Below are positions 8,977 through 17,961 of a DNA stretch of 64,000 nucleotides, in pieces. The stretch is from Actinokineospora inagensis DSM 44258 (GTDB taxonomy: Bacteria; Actinomycetota; Actinomycetes; Mycobacteriales; Pseudonocardiaceae): the NCBI RefSeq assembly GCF_000482865.1, contig NZ_AXWW01000029.1, positions 1 to 64,000 of the forward strand, read 5' to 3'. The translations under genes and the position numbers were made by a program. Under the pieces are notes generated by a model. The model worked only from the letters and a program-made list of their open reading frames with translations. It had not been told where the DNA came from and made no database searches. Each line of letters opens with the position of its first letter. Position 1 is the first letter of the stretch.

Positions 8977-10371
8977 TCAGCAGCCGATGAGGTGGCCCGC
9001 GAGATAGGACTCGAGGTTGTCGATGGAGACGCGGTTCTGCGACATCGTGTCGCGTTCGCGGACGGTGACGGCGTGGTCGTTGAGGGTGTCGAAGTCGACG
9101 GTCACGCAGAACGGGGTGCCGATCTCGTCCTGCCTGCGGTAGCGGCGGCCGATGGCGCCCGCGTCGTCGAAGTCGACGTTCCAGTGCTTGCGGAGGGCGG
9201 CGGCGACGTCGCGCGCCTTCGGGGACAGATCCGCGTTGCGGGACAGCGGCAGCACGGCGACCTTGACCGGCGCCAGACGGCGGTCGAGGCGGAGGACGAC
9301 GCGCTTGTCGATGCCGCCCTTGGCGTTGGGGGCCTCGTCCTCGACGTAGGCGTCCAGCAGGAAGGCCATCATGGGGCGGCCGACACCGGCCGCCGGTTCG
9401 ATGACGAAGGGGCGGTAGCGGGAGTTGGTGGCCTGGTCGAAGTACGACAGGTCGACACCGGAGTGGTTGGAGTGCGTGGTCAGGTCGAAGTCGGTGCGGT
9501 TGGCGACGCCCTCCAGCTCGCCCCACTCCTGGCCGCCGAACTGGAAGCGGTACTCGATGTCCACCGTGCGCTTCGAGTAGTGCGACAGCTTCTCCCGCGG
9601 GTGCTCGTAGAGCCGCAGGTTGTCCTTGCTGATGCCCAGGTCGGTGTACCAGCGGGTCCGCTCGTCCACCCAGTACTGGTGCCATTCGTCGTCGGTGCCG
9701 GGCTCGACGAAGAACTCCAGCTCCATCTGCTCGAACTCGCGGGTCCGGAAGATGAAGTTGCCCGGGGTGATCTCGTTGCGGAACGACTTGCCGATCTGGC
9801 CGATGCCGAACGGCGGCTTGCGCCGCGAGGTGGTCTGCACGTTGAGGAAGTTCACGAAGATGCCCTGCGCCGTCTCCGGCCGCAGGTAGTGCATGCCCTC
9901 CTCGCTCTCGACCGGACCGAGGTGGGTCTTGAGCATCATGTTGAACTCGCGCGGCTCGGTGTACTGGCCGCGGGTGCCGCAGTTCGGGCACGGCACGTCG
10001 GACACGTCGTTCTCGGCGTTCTCGGCGACGTCCTTGCCGGTGCGGGCCGCGTACTCCTCCGCCAACTGGTCCGCGCGGAACCGCTTGTGGCAGGACGTGC
10101 ACTCCACCAGCGGGTCGTGGAACGCGTTGACGTGCCCGGAGGCCGCCCACACCTGGCGCGGGAGGATCACCGACGAGTCGAGCCCGACCACGTCCTCCCG
10201 GCCCTGCACCACGCTTTTCCACCACGCGCGCTTGATGTTGTCCTTCAGCTCGACCCCGAGCGGGCCGTAGTCCCAGGCCGACCGCGTCCCGCCGTAGATC
10301 TCCCCAGACGGGTAGACGAAGCCACGGCGCTTGCACAGGCTGACGACGGTGTCGATCCGGTCGGCTGGCAC
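8977..10371 (-). CDS. glyS: glycyl-tRNA synthetase (class II, single chain)
   Basis: Charges tRNA-Gly. It is a 464-aa alpha2-type enzyme, as in other actinobacteria. Visible features: GSARWDY-like motif [13 protein letters not shown] near residue 27; a CPNCG/CxxC zinc-binding insert at about 95-130 (CTSCHK and CPNCG); motif 2 [21 protein letters not shown] near 190; and motif 3 [14 protein letters not shown] near 330. The start GTG is preceded by GGAGGGG. No T-box leader is seen ahead of it. A small stem (CTGCTG-CAGCAG, 8968-8983) overlaps the stop and may contribute to termination. Confidence 0.97.
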   Translation of the reverse strand: MPADRIDTVVSLCKRRGFVYPSGEIYGGTRSAWDYGPLGVELKDNIKRAWWKSVVQGREDVVGLDSSVILPRQVWAASGHVNAFHDPLVECTSCHKRFRADQLAEEYAARTGKDVAENAENDVSDVPCPNCGTRGQYTEPREFNMMLKTHLGPVESEEGMHYLRPETAQGIFVNFLNVQTTSRRKPPFGIGQIGKSFRNEITPGNFIFRTREFEQMELEFFVEPGTDDEWHQYWVDERTRWYTDLGISKDNLRLYEHPREKLSHYSKRTVDIEYRFQFGGQEWGELEGVANRTDFDLTTHSNHSGVDLSYFDQATNSRYRPFVIEPAAGVGRPMMAFLLDAYVEDEAPNAKGGIDKRVVLRLDRRLAPVKVAVLPLSRNADLSPKARDVAAALRKHWNVDFDDAGAIGRRYRRQDEIGTPFCVTVDFDTLNDHAVTVRERDTMSQNRVSIDNLESYLAGHLIGC

Positions 10372-10460
10372 GACCCCTCCTGCTCGGGACTCAACGGGCG
10401 AGGTAGCCAGCGTAGTCTCCGCGGCCCGCTGGGCCGTCCGGGGGACGCCTCCGCGCGAGA

Positions 10461-10835
10461 TCAGCGGGCGGTGGTAGGTCCCGACGCCTCACCGAGGCGC
10501 ACCGTGTCCGCGTCGGCGGCGAGCAGGCTGACGTGCTGCCGGACCTCGCCGGTCTGCGCCTCCAGCACGACCTCGTACGCGGCGGGTTCGGTGGTGTCGG
10601 CCCGGCCGAGGAACGGGATGACCTCGGTCCGCACGTCGAACGGCGACAGCGCCCGCCGGTACGCCGACACGGACGCGAACTCGACGGTCAGCACCCACGT
10701 GTCGGCCACCTCGGTGGAGCGCGCCAGCAGACCGCGCAGGCACCCGGGTTGGGCCAGCAGCAGTTCGAGCGCGCGGCGGGCCCGTTCGGTGAACGGCTCC
10801 GCCTCGGCGGCGGTGAACCTGGCGATCAGCAGCAC
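10461..10835 (-). CDS. antibiotic biosynthesis monooxygenase (ABM)-like protein
   Basis: A 124-aa single-domain protein of the dimeric ferredoxin-like fold found in ABM/YgiN proteins. [25 protein letters not shown] forms strand 1 and helix 1, and [22 protein letters not shown] forms the central strand and helix. The frame is open upstream, but the GTG at 10835 has GGAGAAGGG at correct distance and begins the conserved strand, so it is taken as the start. It lies just upstream of glyS on the same strand. Members act as cofactor-less oxygenases or as heme- or metabolite-binding proteins; the substrate cannot be told. Confidence 0.78.
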   Translation of the reverse strand: MLLIARFTAAEAEPFTERARRALELLLAQPGCLRGLLARSTEVADTWVLTVEFASVSAYRRALSPFDVRTEVIPFLGRADTTEPAAYEVVLEAQTGEVRQHVSLLAADADTVRLGEASGPTTAR

Positions 10836-10906
10836 GTGGTGCGCCCTTCTCCGGCAACGGGATGCGAGGATGCGGCACCGTATACCCACCGAGCCGGGGA
10901 GGGATC

Positions 10907-11179
10907 GTGCGGCGGACGCGTGCGACGAGGACACCGCTGCTGGCGGGCAGCGGACCGCTGGCCAAGGTGCCCGCGGGCCTGGTTTTCCTGCTGGTCATCG
11001 CCCTGTTCACCACGGGGGTGCTGGTCGGCGGCCCGCTCGGGGCGCTCCTGCTCGGGGTGTTGGCGGCCGGGGTCGCCGTGTTGCTGGCCGCGACCTGGCG
11101 GGTGCTGGCGCCCGTGCAGCGGGTCGGGCGCGTGGTGATCCTGGTGCTGCTGGTGGCGATCGCGCTGAAAGTGCTGTGA
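10907..11179 (+). CDS. small two-to-three-helix membrane protein (DUF6703-like)
   Basis: A 90-aa protein with a basic N terminus and hydrophobic segments at about residues 20-38, 41-60 and 72-88. The GTG at 10907 has GGGAGGG upstream. Basic start residues (RRTRATRTPLL) suggest the N terminus is cytoplasmic. It resembles small actinobacterial membrane proteins annotated DUF6703 by length and helix pattern; this is a resemblance, not a firm assignment. Function unknown. Confidence 0.65.
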   Translation: MRRTRATRTPLLAGSGPLAKVPAGLVFLLVIALFTTGVLVGGPLGALLLGVLAAGVAVLLAATWRVLAPVQRVGRVVILVLLVAIALKVL

Positions 11180-11331
11180 CCGCACCGGATCCGCGCCATC
11201 GGGATGATCACTCGAACGGCCCGGCGAACTGTGTGTGAACGAGAGGTGGGAACAAGGGCCGCTGTCAGCGGGAAATACGCCTAAGATGAACACGGTAACC
11301 ATCACCCGTCCCCCGGGAAGAGGAGAGGACG

Positions 11332-11712
11332 ATGTCGATCGTGACCTCGGGAGAGCCGCGGGCAGCCGCCGAGCAGCACGAACACTCGTCCGACCGCCCG
11401 GTGGTCCAGACCGCGCACCGCCGCCCGACGGCGACCCTCGGCGCGGCGGGCGACCTGCTGCGCGCGTTGGCCGCGCCGGTGCGGATCGCCATCGTGCTGG
11501 AGCTGCGAGTGGCGAACCGCTGCGTGCACGAACTGGTCGACGCGCTCGGCGTGGCCCAGCCGCTGATCAGCCAGCACCTGCGCGTGCTCAAGTCGGCCGG
11601 GGTGGTCTACGGGGAGCGGCACGGCCGGGAGGTCGTCTACCGCCTTGTGGACGAGCACCTTTCGCATATCGTCGTCGACGCAGTTGCCCACGTGGAGGAA
11701 GGCGACCGGTGA
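11332..11712 (+). CDS. SmtB/ArsR family zinc-responsive repressor
   Basis: A 126-aa winged-helix repressor. The recognition helix region VAQPLISQHLRVLKSAG is at about residues 74-90. The C-terminal helix carries the complete alpha-5 zinc site of SmtB/CzrA: Asp and His in DEH, then His eleven residues later and Glu three after that (DEHLSHIVVDAVAHVEE). It overlaps zur by four bases (GTGA). This smtB-zur pair matches Rv2358-Rv2359 of M. tuberculosis, in which zinc release of SmtB turns on the operon. Shine-Dalgarno AGGAGAGG precedes the ATG. Confidence 0.92.
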   Translation: MSIVTSGEPRAAAEQHEHSSDRPVVQTAHRRPTATLGAAGDLLRALAAPVRIAIVLELRVANRCVHELVDALGVAQPLISQHLRVLKSAGVVYGERHGREVVYRLVDEHLSHIVVDAVAHVEEGDR

Positions 11713-12185
11713 CGACGGAACGAACATCGGCGACCGTGCCGGGCAGGCGGTCGACCCGACAGCGAACGGCGGTTGCCCACCTGCTCGACCAGCTCGACGA
11801 GTTCCGCTCGGCCCAGGAACTGCACGAGGAGCTGCGCAAACGGGGCGAGGGCATCGGGTTGACCACGGTGTACCGCACCCTGCAGTCGCTGGCCGACGCG
11901 GGCGAGATCGACGTCCTGCGCACCGACTCGGGCGAGGCGATCTACCGCCGTTGCTCCAGCCACCACCACCATCACCTGGTGTGCCGGGTGTGTGGGCACA
12001 CGGTGGAGGTGGAGGGCCCGGCGGTGGAGCGCTGGGCCGACCGGGTGGCGGCGGAGAACGGTTTCGCCGAGATCAGCCACACCGTGGAGATCTTCGGCAC
12101 CTGCGCGCGCTGCACCGGGCACCTCCCGGTTGGTCCCCTCACCGTGCACCTGACCGACGAGATCCCGGCCGATCCCCTGCCCTAG
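11709..12185 (+). CDS. zur: zinc uptake regulator Zur (Fur family)
   Basis: A 158-aa Fur-family repressor. The DNA-binding domain includes GIGLTTVYRTLQSLADAG at about residues 50-67. The His-rich hinge SSHHHHHLVCRVCG and the C-terminal CARC provide the structural zinc site (CxxC near 93-96 and 131-134). It starts with GTG overlapping the smtB-like stop by four bases, so the two regulators are translationally coupled. It is expected to repress zinc uptake genes when zinc is plentiful. It converges on the TIGR03943/permease pair, which may belong to the same regulon. Confidence 0.94.
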   Translation: MTTERTSATVPGRRSTRQRTAVAHLLDQLDEFRSAQELHEELRKRGEGIGLTTVYRTLQSLADAGEIDVLRTDSGEAIYRRCSSHHHHHLVCRVCGHTVEVEGPAVERWADRVAAENGFAEISHTVEIFGTCARCTGHLPVGPLTVHLTDEIPADPLP

Positions 12186-12205
12186 CCCGCGGTCGGCCGC
12201 CGACG

Positions 12206-12970
12206 TCACGTCTCGTAGGGGTTTTCCGGCTGGTGGATGCGGGTGATCGACCGGACGTCAAGGGTGGAGACGTACTCGTCGGTGAGGGTTCCGGTGCCGG
12301 GGCGGAGTCGGCCGACCACGTGCAGCCACGTGTCGTTGGTGAGCCCGGTGAGGTCGCCGCCCGCCAGTTTGACCTTGACCGGGAAGGCGTCCGCGGCGCA
12401 GCAGGCGATGACGAGGCGGGCGAGGTAGGTGTCCTTGCCCTGCACGGCGATGAAGCCGGTGAGCTGGACCTCGCGGTTGGTCAGCGAGTTGAGCGAGTCG
12501 AACGAGGCCCGCGCGGAGAAGTCGCTCATGGTGACCGGGACCGGGTTTCCCGGTGGTAGCGGGGAGAACGCCATCTTCGACGTGCCGCTCGCGACCCGGG
12601 TGGTGGCGACCCGGGTGTCCGCCCGGTTGATCGAGTCGGCGCCGAGGGCGGGTGGGGCGATCAGGAAGATGGCCAGCACCGGGACCACCAGCAGCCACGC
12701 GCTGCGGGCCTGGTGCTGGTGGCCGTCCACGTCATGGTCGTCATGGTCGTCAGCGTCATGGTGGGCGTGTTCGGGATCCTCGGTGGCGCGCTTGCCGAAC
12801 AGGTCGCGGGCGATGGAGACGAGGGCGAGGACCAGCATCACCGCGCCGCCGCCGAGCAGCCAGTACCGGTGCGACGGCTTGACGTACTGCAGGTAGGCGC
12901 CGGTGATGCTGATCTTGAGCAGCGCCCCGCCGACCAGCACCAGCAGGATGTTCTGGGTTTCCCGCCGCAT
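12206..12970 (-). CDS. TIGR03943 family protein, His/Asp-rich, partner of permease
   Basis: A 254-aa membrane-anchored protein. Two hydrophobic segments (about 7-27 and 36-54) are followed by a metal-binding-like loop rich in His and Asp (about 69-88), a third segment (about 92-112), and a soluble domain with FIAVQGKDTYLARLVIACCAADA, including a Cys-Cys pair. ATG 12970 overlaps the permease stop (ATGA). TIGR03943 proteins (YcgQ type) almost always pair with a DUF318/YraQ permease. Position beside zur and the His-rich loop suggest metal handling; this is inference. Confidence 0.88.
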   Translation of the reverse strand: MRRETQNILLVLVGGALLKISITGAYLQYVKPSHRYWLLGGGAVMLVLALVSIARDLFGKRATEDPEHAHHDADDHDDHDVDGHQHQARSAWLLVVPVLAIFLIAPPALGADSINRADTRVATTRVASGTSKMAFSPLPPGNPVPVTMSDFSARASFDSLNSLTNREVQLTGFIAVQGKDTYLARLVIACCAADAFPVKVKLAGGDLTGLTNDTWLHVVGRLRPGTGTLTDEYVSTLDVRSITRIHQPENPYET

Positions 12971-13995
12971 CACGCGCCCCCGAGGAAGACCAGGCCGGAC
13001 AACACGGCGCAGCAGACCGCGACCACCAGGGTGGCCGGGGCGAACCGGAGCGCGAACCGCTTGCCGAACGTGCCGACCTGCAGTGCGAACAGCTTCACGT
13101 CGATCGCCGGTCCGACCACCAGGAACACCAGTTTCGGCAGCAGCGGCATCCCGGCGATGGAGGCGGCGACGAACGCGTCCGCCTCGCTGCACAGGGCCAG
13201 GAACAGGGCGAGCACGGCCATCACGAACACGCCGAGCACGACCTGCGAGCCCAGCGAGTCGACCCACGCGCGCGGGATGACGACGTTGAGCACCGCCGAG
13301 GTGAGGCCGCCGATGACCAGGAATCCGGCCGCGTCGACCAGGTCCGCCCGGGACGACTCGAAGAACAGCCGCCACCGGGACCGACCGTCCAACTCGGCGG
13401 CGCGGCGCAGGGCGCGCTCCACGATCCACTCGGCCTTGCCGAACCGCGCCCACAGCCAGCCCATGACGATCGCCGTCCCCAGCGACCCGGCCAGCCGGGC
13501 GAAGACCATCCCGGGGTTGTTCGGGAACGCGACGCTGGTGGCGACCAGCACGACCGGGTTCACCGCGGGTGCCGCGAGCAGGAACGCCAGGGCCACCGAC
13601 GACGGCACGCCCTGCTGCATCAGCCTGCGGGCCACCGGGACGGCCGCGCACTCGCAGGTCGGCAGCGCCACCCCGGCCACCCCGGCGATCGGCACCGCGA
13701 ACACCTGGCGGCGGGGCAGCAGCCGGTTGAGCACCCGCCCCGGGATGAACGCGGCGATCGCCCCGCTGATCAGCACGCCGAGGACGAGGAACGGCAGCGC
13801 CTGCACGCAGACCGCCACGAAGATCGTCGACGCCGTGCGCACCGCCGGGGCGTCCAGCCACCGCACCAACTGGTCCTGCCCGAACAGGGCGACGACCAGG
13901 ACGACGCACAGCACCTCCAGCGAGGTCACCCGCCGCCCGGACGGTCTTCCCGCCCTCGGCGCCTCGGTGATCTCCGCACTGGTTCCCGTGCTCAT
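12970..13995 (-). CDS. permease, DUF318/YraQ (ArsP-like) family
   Basis: An integral membrane protein of 341 aa with about eight hydrophobic segments. The family hallmarks VPIAGVALPTCECAAVPVARRLM (the CECA-type cysteines, about residues 130-150) and FLLAAPAVNPVVL are present and repeat in the second half (LCSEADAFVAASI). The start was placed at ATG 13995, which has GGGGAGGGG upstream, rather than at a weaker upstream start. Relatives move methylarsenite or unknown substrates; with its TIGR03943 partner and neighbours it may move a zinc-related substrate. Confidence 0.88.
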   Translation of the reverse strand: MSTGTSAEITEAPRAGRPSGRRVTSLEVLCVVLVVALFGQDQLVRWLDAPAVRTASTIFVAVCVQALPFLVLGVLISGAIAAFIPGRVLNRLLPRRQVFAVPIAGVAGVALPTCECAAVPVARRLMQQGVPSSVALAFLLAAPAVNPVVLVATSVAFPNNPGMVFARLAGSLGTAIVMGWLWARFGKAEWIVERALRRAAELDGRSRWRLFFESSRADLVDAAGFLVIGGLTSAVLNVVIPRAWVDSLGSQVVLGVFVMAVLALFLALCSEADAFVAASIAGMPLLPKLVFLVVGPAIDVKLFALQVGTFGKRFALRFAPATLVVAVCCAVLSGLVFLGGA

Positions 13996-14153
13996 CCGCC
14001 CCTCCCCACTGGCCACCCAGCACACCCCCGGTTACTACGACGCCCGAGGGCATCCGGGGTGTAGCGGGCCGCCGAATTCCCCGACCGAGGTGAGCAGGCC
14101 CACTGCCTCACCCGTCGAATGATGCCGGCCCTGGCACCGCCGCGGGCGGCCGG

Positions 14154-14170
14154 GTTGAACTGCGTTCAAC
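14154..14170. promoter_or_regulatory. perfect palindrome upstream of the permease gene
   Basis: GTTGAAC-TGC-GTTCAAC is a 17-bp perfect inverted repeat about 160 bases upstream of the permease start, in the 235-base gap before the YbjN-like gene. It does not match the AT-rich Zur box I know (TGAAAAT..ATTTTCA type), and no T tract follows, so an operator for another regulator is more likely than a terminator. The rest of the gap shows no gene. Confidence 0.35.
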
Positions 14171-14230
14171 GGTCATACCAGCTCATTCACACCAATCGGG
14201 GGCGGTTTCCGACAAGCGGACCGGACCGGG

Positions 14231-14632
14231 TCAACCCTGGTCGAGCAGTTCCACGCGCAGTTGGGACGCGGTGGACACGACCAGCATCAGCAGGGTGCCC
14301 AGCGCGGGCAGCGCAAGCCCCTCAGCCGGGAAGGCGTAACGGAGGGTGACATCCATCCCCCGCTCGGTGTGCACCACGCCGAGGGTGCCGAACAGGCCCT
14401 GGCCCGCGCGTTCGGCGGCCGACACGGCCAGTTCGCGGTCGTCGGGCAGGTCCCACGCGACGACGCAGGTCAGGCTGAGCACGATCAGGCCCTCGACGAG
14501 CTCCATGGCCTGGACCGCGCACGGCACGTCGGCGTGCCGGAAGGTGAGCGCGCCGTCGCTGTCGACGGTGACGTCGTGGTAGCTCTCCAGGGCCTCGCGG
14601 GCGCGGCCGATGAGGTCGGTCTCGGTGGTCAT
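14231..14632 (-). CDS. YbjN-type peptide-binding chaperone-like protein (Rv2360c homologue)
   Basis: A 133-aa protein whose ATG overlaps the uppS stop (ATGA), as for Rv2360c after Rv2361c in mycobacteria. The fold pattern (two helices around a six-stranded sheet: [43 protein letters not shown]) fits the T3SS-chaperone/YbjN superfamily. The C-terminal hydrophobic stretch [16 protein letters not shown] is helical. No catalytic residues; a binding or chaperone role is likely but unproven. Confidence 0.82.
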   Translation of the reverse strand: MTTETDLIGRAREALESYHDVTVDSDGALTFRHADVPCAVQAMELVEGLIVLSLTCVVAWDLPDDRELAVSAAERAGQGLFGTLGVVHTERGMDVTLRYAFPAEGLALPALGTLLMLVVSTASQLRVELLDQG

Positions 14633-15477
14633 TCGGCCTCGGTCTCCTCGGCGAGTTTGGCGGCGACCTCGGCGGAGTCGGCTGCCCCGCCGAACCGCCG
14701 GTCGCGACGGGCGTAGGTCTCGATGGCGTCCCACAGGTGCACCCGGTCGAAGTCGGGCCACAGGTGGTCCTGGAACACCAGTTCGGCGTACGCGGACTGC
14801 CACAGCATGAAGTTCGACGTGCGCTGCTCACCGGACGGCCGGATGAACAGGTCGACGTCGGGCATGTCCGGCCGGTACAGGTGGCGGGCGACGGTGCGCT
14901 CGTCCACCTTCTCCGGGTTGATCTTCCCGGCGGCGACCAGCCTGGCGATCTCCCTGGCGGCGTCGCCGATCTCGGCGCGGCCGCCGTAGTTGATGCACAT
15001 CGCCAGGTTGAGCACCGTGTTGTGCTGGGTGCGCTCCTCGGCGACCTCGAGCTCGGTGATCACGCTCTGCCACAGCCGGGGGCGTCGACCGGCCCAGCAG
15101 ACCCGCACGCCCATCTCGTCGAGCTCGTCGGTGCGGTGCCGGATGACGTCGCGGGAGAAGCCCATCAGGAACCGGACCTCCTCCGGGCTGCGCCGCCAGT
15201 TCTCCGTGGAGAACGCGTAGAGCGAGAGCCACTTGACGCCCATCTCGATGCAGCCGCGCGCGGCCTCGACGACCCTGGCCTCGCCCCGTTTGTGGCCCTC
15301 GACCCGGGTCAGCCCGCGCTGGTTGGCCCAGCGGCCGTTGCCGTCCATGACGATGGCGACGTGCCGGGGGACGAACTCGGCGGGGATGGCGGGGGGTCGG
15401 GCGCCGGAGGGGTGCGGCTCGGGGGGCGAGATCGGTCGCCCCGCGCTGTGCCTGCTGGTGCGCCGCCGTCGCAGCAT
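14629..15477 (-). CDS. uppS: isoprenyl transferase (undecaprenyl/decaprenyl diphosphate synthase, Z-type)
   Basis: A cis-prenyltransferase of 282 aa that makes the lipid carrier for peptidoglycan and arabinogalactan. The catalytic Asp45 sits in [23 protein letters not shown], the NYGGRAEI motif and [17 protein letters not shown] complete the family signature. It corresponds to Rv2361c, the long-chain Z-decaprenyl diphosphate synthase. The 30-residue basic N-terminal extension is typical of the actinobacterial form. Confidence 0.96.
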   Translation of the reverse strand: MLRRRRTSRHSAGRPISPPEPHPSGARPPAIPAEFVPRHVAIVMDGNGRWANQRGLTRVEGHKRGEARVVEAARGCIEMGVKWLSLYAFSTENWRRSPEEVRFLMGFSRDVIRHRTDELDEMGVRVCWAGRRPRLWQSVITELEVAEERTQHNTVLNLAMCINYGGRAEIGDAAREIARLVAAGKINPEKVDERTVARHLYRPDMPDVDLFIRPSGEQRTSNFMLWQSAYAELVFQDHLWPDFDRVHLWDAIETYARRDRRFGGAADSAEVAAKLAEETEAE

Positions 15478-15550
15478 CGGTCCCGCAACCTCCCCATTCC
15501 CACCGGAATCCAGCCGCCGATGCTACCCGGCGGTCCACTGCGGACCGGGG

Positions 15551-16333
15551 TCAGCCCTCGCCTGCCTCGACCGGGGTCGGCCGGGGCGCCGGACCGGTGA
15601 ACGGGCGGCGTTCCACCAGCGGGAGCGACCGCAGTTGCCGTTCCAGGTGCCACTGCAGCAGGGCGGCGACCAGGCCGCTCGCCTCGCGGCGGGTCGAGTC
15701 GGTGGCGGCCTCCGCGTGCGCCCAGCGGCCGTTGGCCAGGGCGTCCAGCAGCCGCAGCACATCGATCGGGGGGCTGGCCGAGCCCGGCGGTTTGCAGCGC
15801 GGGCACACCGAGCCGCCCGCGTGCACGTTGAACGCCCGGTGCGGACCCGGTTCACCGCACCGGGCGCACTCGGTGACGGCGGGCGACCAGCCCGCGAAAG
15901 CCAAGGCGCGCAACAGGAACGCGTCGAGCACCAGGGAGGCGTCCCGCTCGCCGTCGGCCAGTGCCCGCAGCGCGCCCGCCACCAGCAGGTACAGCCGCAG
16001 CACCGGCTCGCCCTCCTCGGCGGACATCCGGTCGGCGGTCTCCAGCACCGCGCACCCGGCGGTGTAGCGCTGGTAGTCGCCGACGATGCCGGCGCCGAAC
16101 GCGTCCAGGGTCTGCACCTGGGTGATCACGTCCAGCGTGCGGCCGGTGTAGAACTGCACGTCGACGTGCGCGAACGGCTCGACCCGGGCGCCCAGCCGGG
16201 AGGTGGTGCGGCGCACGCCCTTGGCGACGGCGCGGACCTTGCCGTGCTTCTGGGTGATCAGCGTGATGATCCGGTCGGCCTCGCCGAGCTTCTGCACGCG
16301 CAGCACGACGCCGGTGTCGCGGTACAGGCTCAT
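15551..16333 (-). CDS. recO: DNA repair protein RecO
   Basis: A recombination mediator that loads RecA in the RecFOR pathway. It is 260 aa. The N-terminal OB-fold starts with YRDTGVVLRVQKLGEADRIITL, and a zinc finger is formed by CARC and CPRC at about residues 165-190. Placed as Rv2362c, between uppS and era. Confidence 0.95.
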   Translation of the reverse strand: MSLYRDTGVVLRVQKLGEADRIITLITQKHGKVRAVAKGVRRTTSRLGARVEPFAHVDVQFYTGRTLDVITQVQTLDAFGAGIVGDYQRYTAGCAVLETADRMSAEEGEPVLRLYLLVAGALRALADGERDASLVLDAFLLRALAFAGWSPAVTECARCGEPGPHRAFNVHAGGSVCPRCKPPGSASPPIDVLRLLDALANGRWAHAEAATDSTRREASGLVAALLQWHLERQLRSLPLVERRPFTGPAPRPTPVEAGEG

Positions 16334-16361
16334 CGGCGCATCCTCCCACGTCGACCGGGGT

Positions 16362-16655
16362 TCACACGTACAGACCGGCGGCCGGGATGTTGCGCACCAC
16401 GAACCACACCGCGACCACAGCCAACGTCGCGTACCGGCTCCACGTCCAGTCCAGCCACGTCGACACCTTCCTCGACCGGACCCGGCCCACCACCCAGGCG
16501 GCGCCGACCCAGCCGAACAGCACCAGGAACACCAGGCTGACCGCGTTGTAGTGCACCGCGTCGGCCCAGCGGCCGCGCAGCAGGCTCAGCAGCATCCGCG
16601 TTCCGCCGCAGCCGGGGCAGCACAACCCGGTCAACGCCTTGACCGGGCACTCCAC
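16362..16655 (-). CDS. DUF2752 small membrane protein
   Basis: A 97-aa protein with the DUF2752 signature CPGCGGTRML at about residues 13-22 and two or three hydrophobic segments (about 38-58 and 72-92). Cysteines in the signature suggest metal binding or thiol chemistry near the membrane face. It starts with GTG 18 bases after the era stop codon and precedes recO on the same strand. Role unknown. Confidence 0.8.
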   Translation of the reverse strand: MECPVKALTGLCCPGCGGTRMLLSLLRGRWADAVHYNAVSLVFLVLFGWVGAAWVVGRVRSRKVSTWLDWTWSRYATLAVVAVWFVVRNIPAAGLYV

Positions 16656-16672
16656 GTCAGCACCGCCCCACG

Positions 16673-17581
16673 TCAGAACCCGAGGCGGCGCAACTGCTTC
16701 GGGTCGCGCTGCCAGTCCTTGGCGACCTTCACGTGCAGGTCGAGGTAGACCCGGCTGCCGAGCAGACCCTCGATCTGGCGACGGGCGGTCGACCCGACGT
16801 GCTTGAGCCGCTCGCCGCGGTGACCGAGCACGATGCCCTTCTGGCTGGCCCGCTCCACGTACAGCAGGGCGTGCACGTCGACCATGTCGTCGCGTCCCTC
16901 GCGCGGGACGATCTCCTCGATGGTGACCGCGATGGAGTGCGGCAACTCGTCGCGCACCCCCTCCAGCGCGGCCTCCCGGATCAGCTCGGCGACCAGCGTG
17001 GCCTCCGGCTCGTCGGTCAGCTCGCCGCCCGGGTAGAGCTGCGGGCCCTCCGGCATCCGGGCCACCAGCAGGTCGGTCAGGGTGGTCACCTGGAACCCGT
17101 CGACCGCCGACACCGGCACCAGTTCGGCGAACTCCATCACCTCCTGCAGCGCCAGCAGTTGCGCGCCCACCTGGTCGGGGGACACCAGATCGGTTTTGGT
17201 GATGATCCCGATGACCGGGGTGCGCCGGGCCACCTTGGTCAGCTCGGCGGCGATGAACCGGTCACCCGGGCCGACCTTCTGGTCGGCGGGCACGCAGAAG
17301 CCGACCACGTCGACCTCCGACCAGGTCTCCCGGACGATGTCGTTGAGCCGCTGCCCGAGCAGGGTCCGCGGCCGGTGCAGGCCCGGGGTGTCGACGATCA
17401 CCAACTGGGCGTCGTCGCGGTGCACGATGCCGCGGATGGCGTGCCGGGTGGTCTGCGGCTTGTTGGACGTGATGGCGACCTTGCCGCCGACCAGCGCGTT
17501 GGTGAGTGTCGACTTCCCCGCGTTGGGCCTGCCGACGAAGCAGGCGAAACCGGAACGATGGCCCTGGGCGGTGCTTGTCAC
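16673..17581 (-). CDS. era: GTPase Era
   Basis: An essential GTPase binding 16S rRNA in 30S assembly. It is 302 aa. G1 is GRPNAGKST near residue 18, G3 is DTPGLHRP near 64 and G4 is TKTD near 128. The C-terminal KH domain includes EEIVPREGRDDMVDVHALLYVER and the GxxG-like region GHRGERLK. GTG 17581 fits the family start; the open frame upstream is chance. It occupies the Rv2364c position, close to ybeY and the CNNM/CBS gene as in many actinobacteria. Confidence 0.96.
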   Translation of the reverse strand: MTSTAQGHRSGFACFVGRPNAGKSTLTNALVGGKVAITSNKPQTTRHAIRGIVHRDDAQLVIVDTPGLHRPRTLLGQRLNDIVRETWSEVDVVGFCVPADQKVGPGDRFIAAELTKVARRTPVIGIITKTDLVSPDQVGAQLLALQEVMEFAELVPVSAVDGFQVTTLTDLLVARMPEGPQLYPGGELTDEPEATLVAELIREAALEGVRDELPHSIAVTIEEIVPREGRDDMVDVHALLYVERASQKGIVLGHRGERLKHVGSTARRQIEGLLGSRVYLDLHVKVAKDWQRDPKQLRRLGF

Positions 17582-17631
17582 CAGGTCATTGTGCCCCTGG
17601 TCGCCCGGTCGGGGGTGACCGGTGCGGCCTG

Positions 17632-17961
17632 CTACCGCGTACCGGCGGGCGCGACCCGGTTGAGGGCGAGGGTGGCGGGCAGGTCGGTGCCGGGGCCACC
17701 GGCGGCCAGCCAGGCGTCGATGTCGTCGAGCACGGTGTCGTCGAGGACGAACCCGAGCCACACCGGTTTGGCGCCCTTGACCTGCACGACGACCACGTTG
17801 GACGTCTCGCAGGTGTCCAGGCACTCGGCGACGCGGACGGTGCCGCCGTGCCTGGCCGCGATCTCGCGGAGCCTGGTCAACTGCCTGCCGTGGTCGACCG
17901 TGGGGTGCTTCTTGACCGTCCCGCAGCAGCAGTCGCGACAGACGGTGATGAGCGGGCTCAC
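17632..17961 (-). CDS. (2Fe-2S) thioredoxin-like ferredoxin domain protein
   Basis: A 109-aa protein with an N-terminal cysteine cluster (CRDCCCGT, residues 8-15) and a second pair (ECLDTC, about 46-51), the spacing of thioredoxin-fold 2Fe-2S ferredoxins. Its ATG overlaps the stop of the deaminase-like gene (ATGA), so it is the next gene of that operon, before era. An electron-carrier or iron-sulfur role is inferred. Alternative: a structural zinc protein. Confidence 0.72.
   Translation of the reverse strand: MSPLITVCRDCCCGTVKKHPTVDHGRQLTRLREIAARHGGTVRVAECLDTCETSNVVVVQVKGAKPVWLGFVLDDTVLDDIDAWLAAGGPGTDLPATLALNRVAPAGTR

Noticed and set aside
10372-10460. T-box leader for glycyl-tRNA synthetase
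   Set aside because: The upstream gap is short and has neither the T-box sequence nor a specifier stem.
7009-11238. 1400-codon plus-strand open frame
   Set aside because: Arg/Gly/Val-rich shadow of glyS and neighbours on the minus strand, with no family features.
11180-11331. SmtB or Zur operator upstream of the smtB-zur operon
   Set aside because: No 12-2-12 or AT-rich Zur box could be identified; only short chance palindromes such as GGTAACC.
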